Under the pieces are notes generated by a model. That model had not been told where the DNA came from and searched no databases. It saw nothing but the letters and a program-made list of their open reading frames with translations. Shown here piece after piece: positions 1 through 8,338 of a stretch of 64,000 bases of DNA. Position 1 is the first letter of the stretch, and every line of letters starts with the position of its first letter. Location: positions 558,001 to 622,000 of the forward strand of contig NZ_JACWMS010000001.1 of assembly GCF_014673215.1 (NCBI RefSeq), written 5' to 3'. The position numbers and the translations under genes are program-made. This DNA comes from Gordonia hankookensis (GTDB lineage Bacteria > Actinomycetota > Actinomycetes > Mycobacteriales > Mycobacteriaceae).

Positions 1-424
1 GCTCTTCGACATCGGGCACATTGAAGAATTCCTCGGCGAGGACCCCACATCCGACCGCGAGGACGGCCTGCGGAATGATCTCCCGCCACTTCCGCCTGGT
101 CGACAACGACACCATCGCCAACGTGCTCGGCCCGAGCGAACTCGCCGACAGGATCCCGGCCAGATTGGTGAGGGTCGCGACTGCCACCGGATGCGAACGC
201 CGCCACCACACGAGGATGTAGCTGACGATCCCGACGGCGAGGTCGGCCGCGAACCACCAGCGGACATGCTCCCACTGATAGCCGACCCGCGAACCCCAGG
301 CGATCCCGGTTATCAGGAGCATCAACGCCAGGCGCCATCCGTGACTCCACCAGGTCAACGGTGGCTGATAATCCTCGGGACGCACACCCTCACGGTAGTC
401 GGGGTGTTCCCGGGGGCACCTCAT
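1..424 (-). CDS. Sensor histidine kinase, N-terminal part (truncated by window edge)
   Basis: An uninterrupted minus-strand frame of 141 codons starts with ATG at 424 and runs off the left edge. It begins MRCPREHPDYREG, then has a Trp-rich hydrophobic region (LALMLLITGIAW, AADLAVGIVSYILVWW) followed by further apolar segments. This layout resembles the membrane-embedded N-terminus of actinobacterial two-component sensor kinases. The catalytic HisKA/HATPase domains would lie outside the window, so the family call rests on topology only. It is transcribed divergently from the ABC exporter, a common arrangement for a sensor controlling an export pump, but that link is inference. Confidence 0.6.
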   Translation of the reverse strand, partial: MRCPREHPDYREGVRPEDYQPPLTWWSHGWRLALMLLITGIAWGSRVGYQWEHVRWWFAADLAVGIVSYILVWWRRSHPVAVATLTNLAGILSASSLGPSTLAMVSLSTRRKWREIIPQAVLAVGCGVLAEEFFNVPDVEE

Positions 425-518
425 ACTCGCGGCCACGGCGATATCCGACTTTGGTCGCACCCGGTGATGGCCACGAGCCCGATGCGCGCGATCCCCTGTG
501 TCGCGAACGATGGACACC

Positions 519-1433
519 ATGATCACCGTCGAGAACCTCACCAAGAGATACGGCGACCACATCGCCGTCGATGACGTGTCCTTCGCCTGTAAGCCCGGTC
601 AGGTCACCGGATTTCTGGGACCGAACGGCGCAGGCAAATCCACCACGATGCGAATCATCGCCGGCCTGACGCCTGCCTCCTCGGGCACCGCGACCGTCGG
701 CGGCACGGCGTTTCGGGACATCCCGAATCCGGCGACCCAGGTCGGGGTGCTCCTCGACGCGTCGGCCCAACACGCCGGACGCACGGGAGCCGAGATCCTG
801 CGGTTGAGTGCGATGACTCTGGGTATCCCGAAGTCGCGTGTCGCGGAGATGCTCGAGATGGTGAGTCTGACGCCCGACGAGGCCGACCGCCGTGTCCGCA
901 ACTACTCCCTCGGCATGCGTCAGCGCCTCGGGATCGCGAACGCGCTGCTCGGCGATCCGCACATCCTGATCCTCGACGAACCGGCCAACGGCCTCGATCC
1001 TGCGGGTATCCACTGGATGCGAACTCTGTTGCGGGACTATGCGAATCGGGGTGGCACCGTCTTGCTGTCGTCGCACCTGCTGCATGAGATCGAGATCATC
1101 GCCGACGAGATCCTGGTGATCGGACACGGCCGAATCGTCGCCGAGGGCACCAAGGACGAACTCCTCGCCGGAAACGGTGCCCGGGTCCGCTCACTCGACG
1201 ACACCGCGCTGGCTGCGGCCCTGTCGCGCGCCGACATCCATGCCCGACCGGCGGACGGGGGCGGTCTGACCGCCGACGCCGCCCCCGAAGACGTGGGCCG
1301 GGTCGCCGCCGCCTCCGGCATCGTGTTGGTGGAACTGCGGCCGGGCGACGGTGCGCAACTCGAAGAGATGTTCCTGCAACTCACGCAACAGACCCAACGC
1401 GAACAACCAGTCCTCCAGGGAGCACAGCCATGA
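519..1433 (+). CDS. ABC transporter ATP-binding protein (exporter type)
   Basis: A complete ABC ATPase of about 304 residues. It shows Walker A GPNGAGKST near residue 34, the signature YSLGMRQR, Walker B ILILDEPANGLDP and an H-loop in LLSSHLLHEIE. It powers the membrane partner encoded immediately downstream, with which it overlaps by 4 bp (ATGA). The C-terminal ~80 residues after the ATPase core are typical of the DrrA/CcmA/NatA-like export class. In-frame upstream starts exist at 498 (GTG) and 510 (ATG); I chose 519 because MITVENLTKRYG is the canonical beginning of the family. The substrate cannot be read from sequence. Confidence 0.93.
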   Translation: MITVENLTKRYGDHIAVDDVSFACKPGQVTGFLGPNGAGKSTTMRIIAGLTPASSGTATVGGTAFRDIPNPATQVGVLLDASAQHAGRTGAEILRLSAMTLGIPKSRVAEMLEMVSLTPDEADRRVRNYSLGMRQRLGIANALLGDPHILILDEPANGLDPAGIHWMRTLLRDYANRGGTVLLSSHLLHEIEIIADEILVIGHGRIVAEGTKDELLAGNGARVRSLDDTALAAALSRADIHARPADGGGLTADAAPEDVGRVAAASGIVLVELRPGDGAQLEEMFLQLTQQTQREQPVLQGAQP

Positions 1434-2242
1434 CCGTCCCAGTGCAGAACGCGCCCGCCGACGACACGGTCGCCGTCGACCGGCGAACGGTGCCGATTCC
1501 GTTGACGCGCCTGACCATCGTCGAACTCCGCAAACTCGTCGACACGCGCGCAGGCTTCTGGCTCACCGCGTCTATCGGGCTGATCTCGGTGGTCGTCGTG
1601 GTGGCCATGCTCATCGCGAACCGCGACAACCCCGCCGACCTCACGTTCGGTCAGTTCTTCGGGATGATGAACATCCCCACCGGGATCATCCTGCCCATCC
1701 TCGCGATCCTGCTGGTGACCGGCGAGTGGAGCCAGCGGACCGCACTCACCACGTTCACGATGGAACCGCGCCGCGAGCGCATCGTCGCGGCCAAACTCCT
1801 CGCCGCACTGGCCGCAGGCATCGGCGCCGTGGTCCTCTCGCTCGTCCTCGGCGCCGTCGGAAACGTGATCGCGGGCATCGCCTTCACCGATCCGGCGGGT
1901 GCCTGGTCGTTCACCGCGGCCGGACTGGTCAACTCGTTCCTCCTGCAGATGTTCGGCCTGCTCCTCGGCTTCGCCTTTGCCGCGCTGATCCTGAACACCC
2001 CTGGCGCAATCGTCGCGTACTTCGCACTGCCGACCGCACTGTCCCTGGTCACCGAGCTCGTGCCGTGGTTCAAGGACAATCTCGGCCAGTGGATCGACAC
2101 CGGATCGACCAATGCGCCTTTCCAATCCGGTGACTGGGCCACCGGGGGCGAATGGGCACGGCTGATCGTCTCCGCAATCATCTGGATCGCCATCCCATTG
2201 ACGCTGGGGGTGATCCGGGTACTGCGCTCCGAGGTCAAGTAG
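1430..2242 (+). CDS. ABC-2 type transporter permease
   Basis: A 270-residue membrane protein with about six hydrophobic segments (for example AGFWLTASIGLISVVVVVAM and GAIVAYFALPTALSLV) separated by short charged loops, as in ABC-2 permeases. Its ATG overlaps the stop of the ATPase gene, so the two are translationally coupled and very probably form one exporter. Residues RTALTTFTMEPRRERIVAAKLLAAL match the amphipathic element found after the second membrane segment in this family. The cargo (drug, lipid or peptide) is unknown. A strong convergent terminator follows at once. Confidence 0.88.
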   Translation: MTVPVQNAPADDTVAVDRRTVPIPLTRLTIVELRKLVDTRAGFWLTASIGLISVVVVVAMLIANRDNPADLTFGQFFGMMNIPTGIILPILAILLVTGEWSQRTALTTFTMEPRRERIVAAKLLAALAAGIGAVVLSLVLGAVGNVIAGIAFTDPAGAWSFTAAGLVNSFLLQMFGLLLGFAFAALILNTPGAIVAYFALPTALSLVTELVPWFKDNLGQWIDTGSTNAPFQSGDWATGGEWARLIVSAIIWIAIPLTLGVIRVLRSEVK

Positions 2243-2255
2243 ACCCCGGCGCGTT

Positions 2256-2295
2256 GCGACCGGCGGGCCCACTCTCCCCGAGGCCCGCCGGTCGC
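2256..2295. terminator. Bidirectional hairpin terminator
   Basis: A perfect 14-bp stem (GCGACCGGCGGGCC and its complement) encloses a 12-nt loop between the convergent ABC permease and lipase genes. No long T-run follows, which is usual in high-GC actinobacteria. Confidence 0.75.
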
Positions 2296-2317
2296 ACTCA
2301 TCTCCGTATCGGCCGGT

Positions 2318-3430
2318 TCATCCGAACAACCAGGCATTCGGCGAGCAGACCACGGGCACCGGCACCCCGGGGCCGCCGGGCACGACGGGGATCTTCGCCG
2401 AGAAGGTGTTCAGCACGATCGACACCGCACGCAACGAATAGCTCAACGCGAGGTGATCGGAGGTGTCGATGCCACAGCCGTCCTGCAGGGTGATGTTGCG
2501 GACGTCCGGACCGTTGAGGAAGGTCGACTGATACGGCGTGGTGACCTCGTCGTATTTGGTCCCGATGACCGTGTACTTCACCCCCGGCACCGTGTCACCA
2601 CCGGCATTGAGTTTCTTCAGGAACTCCGAGTCGTAGACCTGCTGGATTCCGGAGACACCCACTCCCAGCGCGATCGGGCCGAGCACATCGATTCCCGCGT
2701 TGTTGATGAGACGCCCGAGCGTGCCGATCCCGAGCAGCGTGGTGCCGTGGTTGGTCGCACCCAACGTCACCAGTCGATCCACCTTGTCGGCACCACCGTC
2801 GAACTTCAGGTACTGCCGGGCCACCAGCCCGCCCTGCGAGTGGCCAACGATGTTCACTTTCGAGGCGCCGGTCGAGGAGCGCACGCGATCGACGAATGAC
2901 GCCAACTGCTCGGCGGACTGGGCGATGTCGCCGGTGCCGTATGCACCAGGGATCGCGCTGCCGAGCCCTCCGCCACCGGCTGCGCTCAGGATGCCGTAGT
3001 TCAGCGCGAACACGCACATGCCTGCGCGCTTGAGGTAGGGCGACAGGTACGCCCAGTTGTTGTAGGCGTTCTCCCAGGTCCCGTGCACCAGGACGACCGG
3101 GGTCCGTCCGTCGGAGGCCTTGCAGTTCCAGTCGTTCGCCCCGGGCGGCGCGACGTCGGGATTGCCCAGTCCGTTGCCGAACGCCTTCCAGAAGTCGTCC
3201 TCCTTCTTCCCGCTACCGGCCGGGACCTTCGACGTGCTCGAACCGCTCAGGATGACATCGTCGGCCACCCGCTTCTTGAGACCTGACTTGATGGTGGCGT
3301 CGAGACCCTGCTGGGTGGCGGCCGATGCCGGCGCCGCGGCCCCCCATGCCAGCGATACCACCGCGGCCACCGCGATCGCTCCCCCCATCAACCGCCGGCG
3401 CCACCCTCGCGACGCAATCGCTTGACCCAT
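2318..3430 (-). CDS. Secreted triacylglycerol lipase / alpha-beta hydrolase
   Basis: A 370-residue exported hydrolase. Residues 1-38 form a signal peptide (RRR, apolar core, ASA cleavage-like site). The fold is indicated by VVLVHGTW near residue 113 (oxyanion region) and the nucleophile elbow GHSQGG with Ser198. The acid is probably in GTKYDEVTTPY and the histidine in CGIDTSDHLALSYS. Two Cys near the ends may form a disulfide. It resembles actinobacterial class-2-type lipases that cleave lipid esters outside the cell. The ATG at 3430 follows a good ribosome site (AAGGAG, 10-nt gap). Confidence 0.88.
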   Translation of the reverse strand: MGQAIASRGWRRRLMGGAIAVAAVVSLAWGAAAPASAATQQGLDATIKSGLKKRVADDVILSGSSTSKVPAGSGKKEDDFWKAFGNGLGNPDVAPPGANDWNCKASDGRTPVVLVHGTWENAYNNWAYLSPYLKRAGMCVFALNYGILSAAGGGGLGSAIPGAYGTGDIAQSAEQLASFVDRVRSSTGASKVNIVGHSQGGLVARQYLKFDGGADKVDRLVTLGATNHGTTLLGIGTLGRLINNAGIDVLGPIALGVGVSGIQQVYDSEFLKKLNAGGDTVPGVKYTVIGTKYDEVTTPYQSTFLNGPDVRNITLQDGCGIDTSDHLALSYSLRAVSIVLNTFSAKIPVVPGGPGVPVPVVCSPNAWLFG

Positions 3431-3861
3431 TCGTTCCGCACTCCTTCTCGCTGTCGTCGGTGACCGCGCGCTGTCTGATGACCCCCCTGCAGCAGGCGAC
3501 CGCGATCACACCTCTGCCGGAGCAAACGTACGCACGCGGTGTCCAAAAATGAAGCAGAAAGAACGTTTTGGTATCGCTAACACCGAATATCATTCGTGAA
3601 CAGGACTACCGACCGATCAGTCGCTCGATGGTGTCGTATTCAGTTGCGTAACAGCCTTTTTCATCAGACAGATCTCGTGACAATTGACTGGGTCATACGT
3701 CCCACTCGGGGTCGGCGCAGGTCCCGAGCACAGGAGCGCCGCCGGACTGGCGTCCCGACAGAAGTGGCCCTAGCATCTGGACCCACGCGTCGCACGGGGG
3801 TCATCACACCGCCGGCCGGATGGCCGGCGATGCACACGCGTTCACAGGGGAGGAAAATTCA
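3431..3861. other. Divergent intergenic region
   Basis: About 430 bases between the divergent lipase and YdcF-like genes. It contains a locally AT-richer stretch around 3540-3700 that probably holds promoters. I found no convincing gene, RNA or long palindrome. Confidence 0.5.
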
Positions 3862-4482
3862 ATGCCACATCGGCGCAAAGCTTTTCACTGGATCACTGTG
3901 GTGATCACCCTCGGGCTGGTCTGCGGTGGATGGATGCAGACCGCTGCCATCGCATCGGCCAACCCGGGCACCGCACTCGAGAGCGCTCGGTCGGGGTCTC
4001 CGGACTGCCGCGACCTGATGTCCGGTCACACGTGCGTGGCCGGCGGCCCGACGACCGTTCCCGTGCTTCTGCGCATCAATCCGTTCGGAACCCGCATCAT
4101 CGTGCTCGGAGCCGCCCTGAACCACGATGGATCCATGAAACCGGTTCTTCTCCAACGGCTCCGCGCTGCACTGCCGTTGGCTCGCCAGGTCCCGCAAGCA
4201 CAGGTGATCACCACCGGGGGCCTGCCACGGCGCGGGCGAACCGAGGCCCAGGCGATGAAGGACTGGCTGGTCGCCCACCGCATCGCGCCGGCCCGGATCA
4301 CCCCCGAGAACCGCTCGCGGACCACGGTGGAGAATGCGCGCAATTGCGCCCGGATCCTGTCAGCGGGCGGTTCCACCGGAGTAGTGCTCGTGACCAGTTC
4401 GAATCACATCGCACGTGCGATGAAGGACTTCCGCCAGGCGGTCGGCGGCGCCATGCCCATCACTGGTGTCACCTCCCGGTGA
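3862..4482 (+). CDS. YdcF/ElyC-like (DUF218) exported protein
   Basis: A 206-residue protein with an N-terminal signal or anchor (about residues 8-32) followed by a DUF218-type domain: IIVLGAALNHDGSMKPVLLQRL, then VITTGGLPRRGRTEAQAMKDWL, ENRSRTTVENARNC and VLVTSSNHIARA. These blocks are the conserved core of the YdcF/SanA family, whose members act at the cell envelope but lack a firmly assigned reaction. I used the ATG at 3862 because GGGAGGAAA sits just upstream; a longer frame to 3820 has no such site. Confidence 0.8.
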   Translation: MPHRRKAFHWITVVITLGLVCGGWMQTAAIASANPGTALESARSGSPDCRDLMSGHTCVAGGPTTVPVLLRINPFGTRIIVLGAALNHDGSMKPVLLQRLRAALPLARQVPQAQVITTGGLPRRGRTEAQAMKDWLVAHRIAPARITPENRSRTTVENARNCARILSAGGSTGVVLVTSSNHIARAMKDFRQAVGGAMPITGVTSR

Positions 4483-4485
4483 CCG

Positions 4486-5550
4486 TCAGCGCGACGACCG
4501 GGTGCCGCCTGCCGTCCAGGCGAGCAACCGGTCGAGGGTCCACGTCGTCACGATCCGGTCGGGCTCGATTCCGAGACGCTCTGCTCGTTGGGCGCCGAGC
4601 GCCTTGAAGTCCAACTGCCCGGGCGCATGCGCGTCGGAATCGATCGCGAACAGGCAGCCGAGGTCATACGCCAACTCGATGAGATCGTCCGGCGGGTCGA
4701 CACGTTCGGGGCGGGAGTTGATCTCCACCGCGGTGCCGTGATGGGCACATGCGGCGAACACCTCTGCGGCGTCGAAGACCGATTGCGGGCGCGCTCCCCG
4801 ACCGCCTGCCACCCGGCGGCCCGTGCAGTGGCCGAGCACATCGACCCGCGGATCGGCGACAGCGGCGACCATCCGCCTGGTCATCGGCGCCGCATCCATC
4901 CTGAGTTTCGAATGCACCGATGCGGTGACCACATCGAGATGGTCGAGCAGTTCGTCGGTCTGGTCGAGTGATCCGTCGTCGAGGATGTCGACCTCGATGC
5001 CGGTCAGGATGTGACAGGTCCCGTCCGAACTCCGGTTCAGTTCGGCGATGTCGTCGATCTGACGTCGGAGACGTTCGGGACCGAGCCCGTTGGCCACCGT
5101 CAGACGCGGCGAATGGTCGGTGATCGTCAGCCATTCGTGCCCCAGCGCGCTCGCCGCCCGCGCCATCTCGTCCAGGGGCGCGCCACCGTCGCTCCAGTCT
5201 GTGTGGGCGTGGAGGTCGCCGCGGATGGCCAGATAGAGATCGTCGCCGCCACTCGCGAGAGAGTCCGGCGATGTCTGCTGCACGTCCGCCAGGTAACCGG
5301 GCAGCTCACCGGCAACCGATTCGGCGATCACCGACGCCGTCGTCTTCCCGATCCCGACGATCGCGGTCAGTGTCCCGGCCGTGGCCCGCTCGGTCAGTTC
5401 CTCGACACCGACGCGTTCCGCGGCGCGTGCCGCCTTCCGAAACGCCTCCACCCGATACGTACTCTCTCGCCTGCGCTCCAACAGCCAGGCGATCCGCGTC
5501 AGTGCGACGACCGGGTCGACCGGTGCCCCGACCGCGACGAACGATCTCAT
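4486..5550 (-). CDS. PHP-domain phosphoesterase with PolX-like N-terminus
   Basis: A 354-residue protein. The first ~95 residues contain helix-hairpin-helix DNA-binding motifs (ERVGVEELTERATAG, TAIVGIGKTTASVIAE) like those of family-X DNA polymerases. Residues ~110-330 form a PHP metal-dependent phosphoesterase with metal ligands in DLHAHTDWSDG, TDHSP, GIEVDI, ASVHSKL, GHCTGR and DSDAHAPGQLD. The polymerase palm is absent, so it is not a complete PolX. A role in DNA-end or nucleotide phosphate processing is inferred. It is translationally coupled (ATGA) to the small membrane protein gene upstream. Confidence 0.85.
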   Translation of the reverse strand: MRSFVAVGAPVDPVVALTRIAWLLERRRESTYRVEAFRKAARAAERVGVEELTERATAGTLTAIVGIGKTTASVIAESVAGELPGYLADVQQTSPDSLASGGDDLYLAIRGDLHAHTDWSDGGAPLDEMARAASALGHEWLTITDHSPRLTVANGLGPERLRRQIDDIAELNRSSDGTCHILTGIEVDILDDGSLDQTDELLDHLDVVTASVHSKLRMDAAPMTRRMVAAVADPRVDVLGHCTGRRVAGGRGARPQSVFDAAEVFAACAHHGTAVEINSRPERVDPPDDLIELAYDLGCLFAIDSDAHAPGQLDFKALGAQRAERLGIEPDRIVTTWTLDRLLAWTAGGTRSSR

Positions 5551-5732
5551 GGCCGATCGCCGGACTCCCCGCCTGTGCGTGCCTGCGCATCGGCATGGCG
5601 CCGATGCAGCCGTTCTCGGACGTCATCGGCACTGTAGGCGTTGCGCTGACGCTGATCTCGGGCGACCAACACCCCGCCCGCGGCCATCCCGATCGCACCG
5701 GCCAGGCCGACCCACTTCCACGCGCTGTGCAT
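5547..5732 (-). CDS. Small membrane protein
   Basis: A 61-residue protein with one hydrophobic helix (AWKWVGLAGAIGMAAGGVLVA) followed by a charged tail rich in Arg, His and Gln. Its TGA overlaps the ATG of the PHP gene, which supports translation. I start at MHSAWKW (5732); an in-frame ATG at 5765 would add eleven polar residues. No family recognised. Confidence 0.6.
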   Translation of the reverse strand: MHSAWKWVGLAGAIGMAAGGVLVARDQRQRNAYSADDVRERLHRRHADAQARTGGESGDRP

Positions 5733-5767
5733 GTGCTCGAGGATAGTGTCTGATCTACGCTGCACTC

Positions 5768-6478
5768 GTGCGCACAGGACACGATCTCGGCGACGGTCAT
5801 CCCGTCGTCGGCCTCGACGACGCGCTCGACGCCACCCGCACGGGCGATATCTGGCTGTTCCGTGGCAGTTCCGGGCCCGATCGGGCCATCCGGGCCCTCA
5901 CGAACGCCCCGGTCAACCATGTCGCCATGACCGTCGCCATCGATGATCTTCCGCCGCTGCTGTGGCACGCCGAACTCGGCGACCGACTGACCGACGTCTG
6001 GACCGGCAGCAATCATCGCGGTGTCCAGCTCCATGACGGCCGCGAAGCGATCGAGCAATGGATGAACCGCTACGAGCAGGAATGCTGGCTGCGGCAACTG
6101 ACCCCGGACGTGACCACTGCACAGGAGGACGCGCTGCTGACGGTGATCGCCCGCCTCGACGGCACCCCGTTCCCGGCCACCGCACGCCTCGCCGGCCGGT
6201 GGTTCCGGGGTCGGGTTCCCAACAGCGTCGATCTGGTCCGAGGGATCCCGTATCTGGATCGTCTCGCCCGCGACCGACGGGCGAGACGACGCCCGCGCAA
6301 CGAGAGCCTGCAGGCCGCTTACTGCGCGGAGGTCGTCGCGATCACCTACGCCGAGATCGGCCTACTCGATGCCACCAAGGACTCCAACTGGTTCGACCCG
6401 CGGCGGTTCTGGAGCGGCGACCAGTTACCACTCGCTGCCGGATACGGGCTCGGCGACGAGATCGCTGTCCATCGCTGA
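5768..6478 (+). CDS. Papain-fold (NlpC/P60 or YiiX-like) hydrolase
   Basis: A 236-residue protein with the marks of a circularly permuted papain fold. GDIWLFRGSSGPDRAI is followed by NHVAMTVAIDD, where His would be catalytic, and a later block YCAEVVAITYAEIGLL would supply the Cys. In this order (His before Cys) the protein resembles permuted NlpC/P60, LRAT or YiiX-type hydrolases that act on amide or ester bonds. There is no signal peptide, so it is probably cytoplasmic. It is divergent from the small membrane protein and PHP genes. The substrate is unknown. Confidence 0.65.
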   Translation: MRTGHDLGDGHPVVGLDDALDATRTGDIWLFRGSSGPDRAIRALTNAPVNHVAMTVAIDDLPPLLWHAELGDRLTDVWTGSNHRGVQLHDGREAIEQWMNRYEQECWLRQLTPDVTTAQEDALLTVIARLDGTPFPATARLAGRWFRGRVPNSVDLVRGIPYLDRLARDRRARRRPRNESLQAAYCAEVVAITYAEIGLLDATKDSNWFDPRRFWSGDQLPLAAGYGLGDEIAVHR

Positions 6479-6519
6479 TCCTGCACCCGGGCGCTCCATC
6501 GCCCGCTGACCCCGTTCGG

Positions 6520-7542
6520 TCAGAGGGAGGCCTCCACCTCGGCCCGCCCGAGCGTGGGATCCGGACCCAGGTCGCGACGGGGCTCGGTGTGCGGCACCGA
6601 CGTTCCGTCGGCGACCCTGGCGCGGGCGGCGGTGAACTCGGGCGCCTCACCCATGGTGGCGTGCAGCCCGTTCAGCGCCGTCCAGACCGCGCTGCGACGT
6701 GCGCGGCGTTCGATGGGATTGGGTGGCCGGTGCATCACCAGTTGGGCGGCCCACTCCGGCATCGTGTCCCGGATCGCCCAATCGACCGCAGCCTGAGCCG
6801 GATTCGTGAGATTCGGTCCGGTGGCGATCGCATTGCCATGCGTCAGGGCCAGTTTGGGTAGATACTCGGCGAGGCACGCGAGGGTATCGGCCTTGGTGGC
6901 AGGCAGATCGGTGCCGCCGAGCGCGTGTCCGACACGTACGAACTCCGCGTAGTAGCGATCCAGTTCCCTGCCACGCAGCGGTTTCGGATGATAGATCTCG
7001 TGCGCGGTGGCGATCCCCCAGACGACCGTGGCGTAATTCCATCGCAGCCATGCCGGATCGTCCGCGTCGTAGGTGAGACCGTCGGGACGCTGACCCTTGA
7101 TGGTGTGGTGCATCGCACGGACGGTGGTGGCGAGGCGTTCGGCGGTCTCCGTTGACCCGTAGGCGGTACCGATGAAGAAGGCAACCGAATGCCCCAGGCG
7201 AACGGCCGCACCTGCGGGGTCGATACGTCCGGTCGGCTCGCCGTCGTCGTCCTTCTGCACCAGACGCGAATGATGCACACCCATCCAGAAGATGCTCGGG
7301 TCCAGCCTCTCCAGATACGACGCGCATTGCAGACCGAAGATCAGGGCGGGCGTGTGCGCATGGACATACCAGGTCGCGCTGTCCGGCCCGAACCATCCCG
7401 GGTCCCCGGTCGGCCCGGAGAACTCCATCCCACGGAAGTACCTGACCCGGATGTTCTTCTCGAAACGGTCATTGAGCCACATGCCCGCCAGTTGATGCGG
7501 CAACGGAAACGGGAACGGAAGTGAACCCAGGGACATCGACAT
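6520..7542 (-). CDS. DUF2236 / MpaB-type heme oxygenase-like protein
   Basis: A 340-residue protein with the block order of the DUF2236 family: GDPGWFGPDSATWYVHAHTP, LGHSVAFFIGTAYGSTETAE, RAMHHTIKG, YDADDPAWLRWNYATVVW and EIYHPKPL. Known relatives include latex-clearing protein and MpaB, b-heme enzymes that cleave or oxidise hydrophobic substrates; the conserved His residues (HHTIKG, the helix after WNYAT) are candidate heme ligands. It is divergent from a TetR gene with a clear palindrome between them, so it is probably induced by a ligand of that repressor. Confidence 0.83.
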   Translation of the reverse strand: MSMSLGSLPFPFPLPHQLAGMWLNDRFEKNIRVRYFRGMEFSGPTGDPGWFGPDSATWYVHAHTPALIFGLQCASYLERLDPSIFWMGVHHSRLVQKDDDGEPTGRIDPAGAAVRLGHSVAFFIGTAYGSTETAERLATTVRAMHHTIKGQRPDGLTYDADDPAWLRWNYATVVWGIATAHEIYHPKPLRGRELDRYYAEFVRVGHALGGTDLPATKADTLACLAEYLPKLALTHGNAIATGPNLTNPAQAAVDWAIRDTMPEWAAQLVMHRPPNPIERRARRSAVWTALNGLHATMGEAPEFTAARARVADGTSVPHTEPRRDLGPDPTLGRAEVEASL

Positions 7543-7577
7543 CGGACTCGCCCTCGCTGTCGGTTGTGGTTACAGAC

Positions 7578-7614
7578 GTGACCAGAATATCGTCTGGTCA
7601 CGGATGTGACCAGA
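7578..7614. promoter_or_regulatory. TetR-family operator
   Basis: GTGACCAGA and its exact complement are separated by 6 nt (7578-7601); a third copy of the half-site follows at 7606-7614. The element sits between the divergent DUF2236 and TetR genes, where autoregulation and target control would both be exerted. Confidence 0.75.
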
Positions 7615-7651
7615 CTTGATCGGTTCCCGTCGGCGGACGTACGCTGGTCCG

Positions 7652-8248
7652 ATGTCCAGCCCCACCCGTTGGGCCGGCGTCCCGCTGACCGACCGCCGCA
7701 CCGAACGGCGCGCGCTGCTGGTCGACGCCGCGTTCACGGTGTTCGGTGCCTCGGGTGCGCCGGGCCTGTCGGTGCGATCGGTCTGCCGGGAGTGCGGCCT
7801 GAACACGCGCTACTTCTACGAGAGCTTCGCCGGCACCGATGAGCTGCTCGGGGCCCTCTACGACGGCGTGGCACAGGAACTCGCGACCGTCGTCGAGGAC
7901 GCCATGGCGGTGGCCGGCCCGTCGATCCGGGCCAGGACCACAGCAGGCATCCGTGCCGTTCTCGGATTCGGTTCCGGCGATCCCCGCCGCGGTCGCATCC
8001 TGTTCACCGAGGGGCGATCGAATCCGGTGCTCGTCGCGCGACGAGCCGCGACCCAAGACCTGCTCATGGAGCTGGTTCTCACCGAAACTGTTGCTGCTCA
8101 CAGGCTTCCCGACGGTGTGCCCAGTCGGGTCGGCGCCATCATGTACACCGGCGCGATGGCCGAACTGGCCCAGCAGTGGCTCGCAGGCAACCTTGGCGAC
8201 GACCTCGACGCAGTGGTCGACCACGCGGCCGCCCTCGTGTTGCGCTGA
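7652..8248 (+). CDS. TetR family transcriptional regulator
   Basis: A protein of about 198 residues. The N-terminal helix-turn-helix reads RRALLVDAAFTVFGASGAPGLSVRSVCRECGLNTRYFYESF, the standard TetR layout. The C-terminal ligand domain is unremarkable. It is divergent from the DUF2236 oxygenase and has a strong palindrome in front of it, so it most likely represses that gene and itself. The start is ATG 7652 (MSSPTRWAG); an upstream in-frame start at 7616 would place coding sequence across the operator. Confidence 0.88.
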   Translation: MSSPTRWAGVPLTDRRTERRALLVDAAFTVFGASGAPGLSVRSVCRECGLNTRYFYESFAGTDELLGALYDGVAQELATVVEDAMAVAGPSIRARTTAGIRAVLGFGSGDPRRGRILFTEGRSNPVLVARRAATQDLLMELVLTETVAAHRLPDGVPSRVGAIMYTGAMAELAQQWLAGNLGDDLDAVVDHAAALVLR

Positions 8249-8338
8249 CCGGCCTCCGGCAGGACCCACAGAGGCCTTGACCGCCAGCGATTCTCGGAAT
8301 CAGCTGAGACGCCGCGGTGAGAACTGACAGGAAACCCG

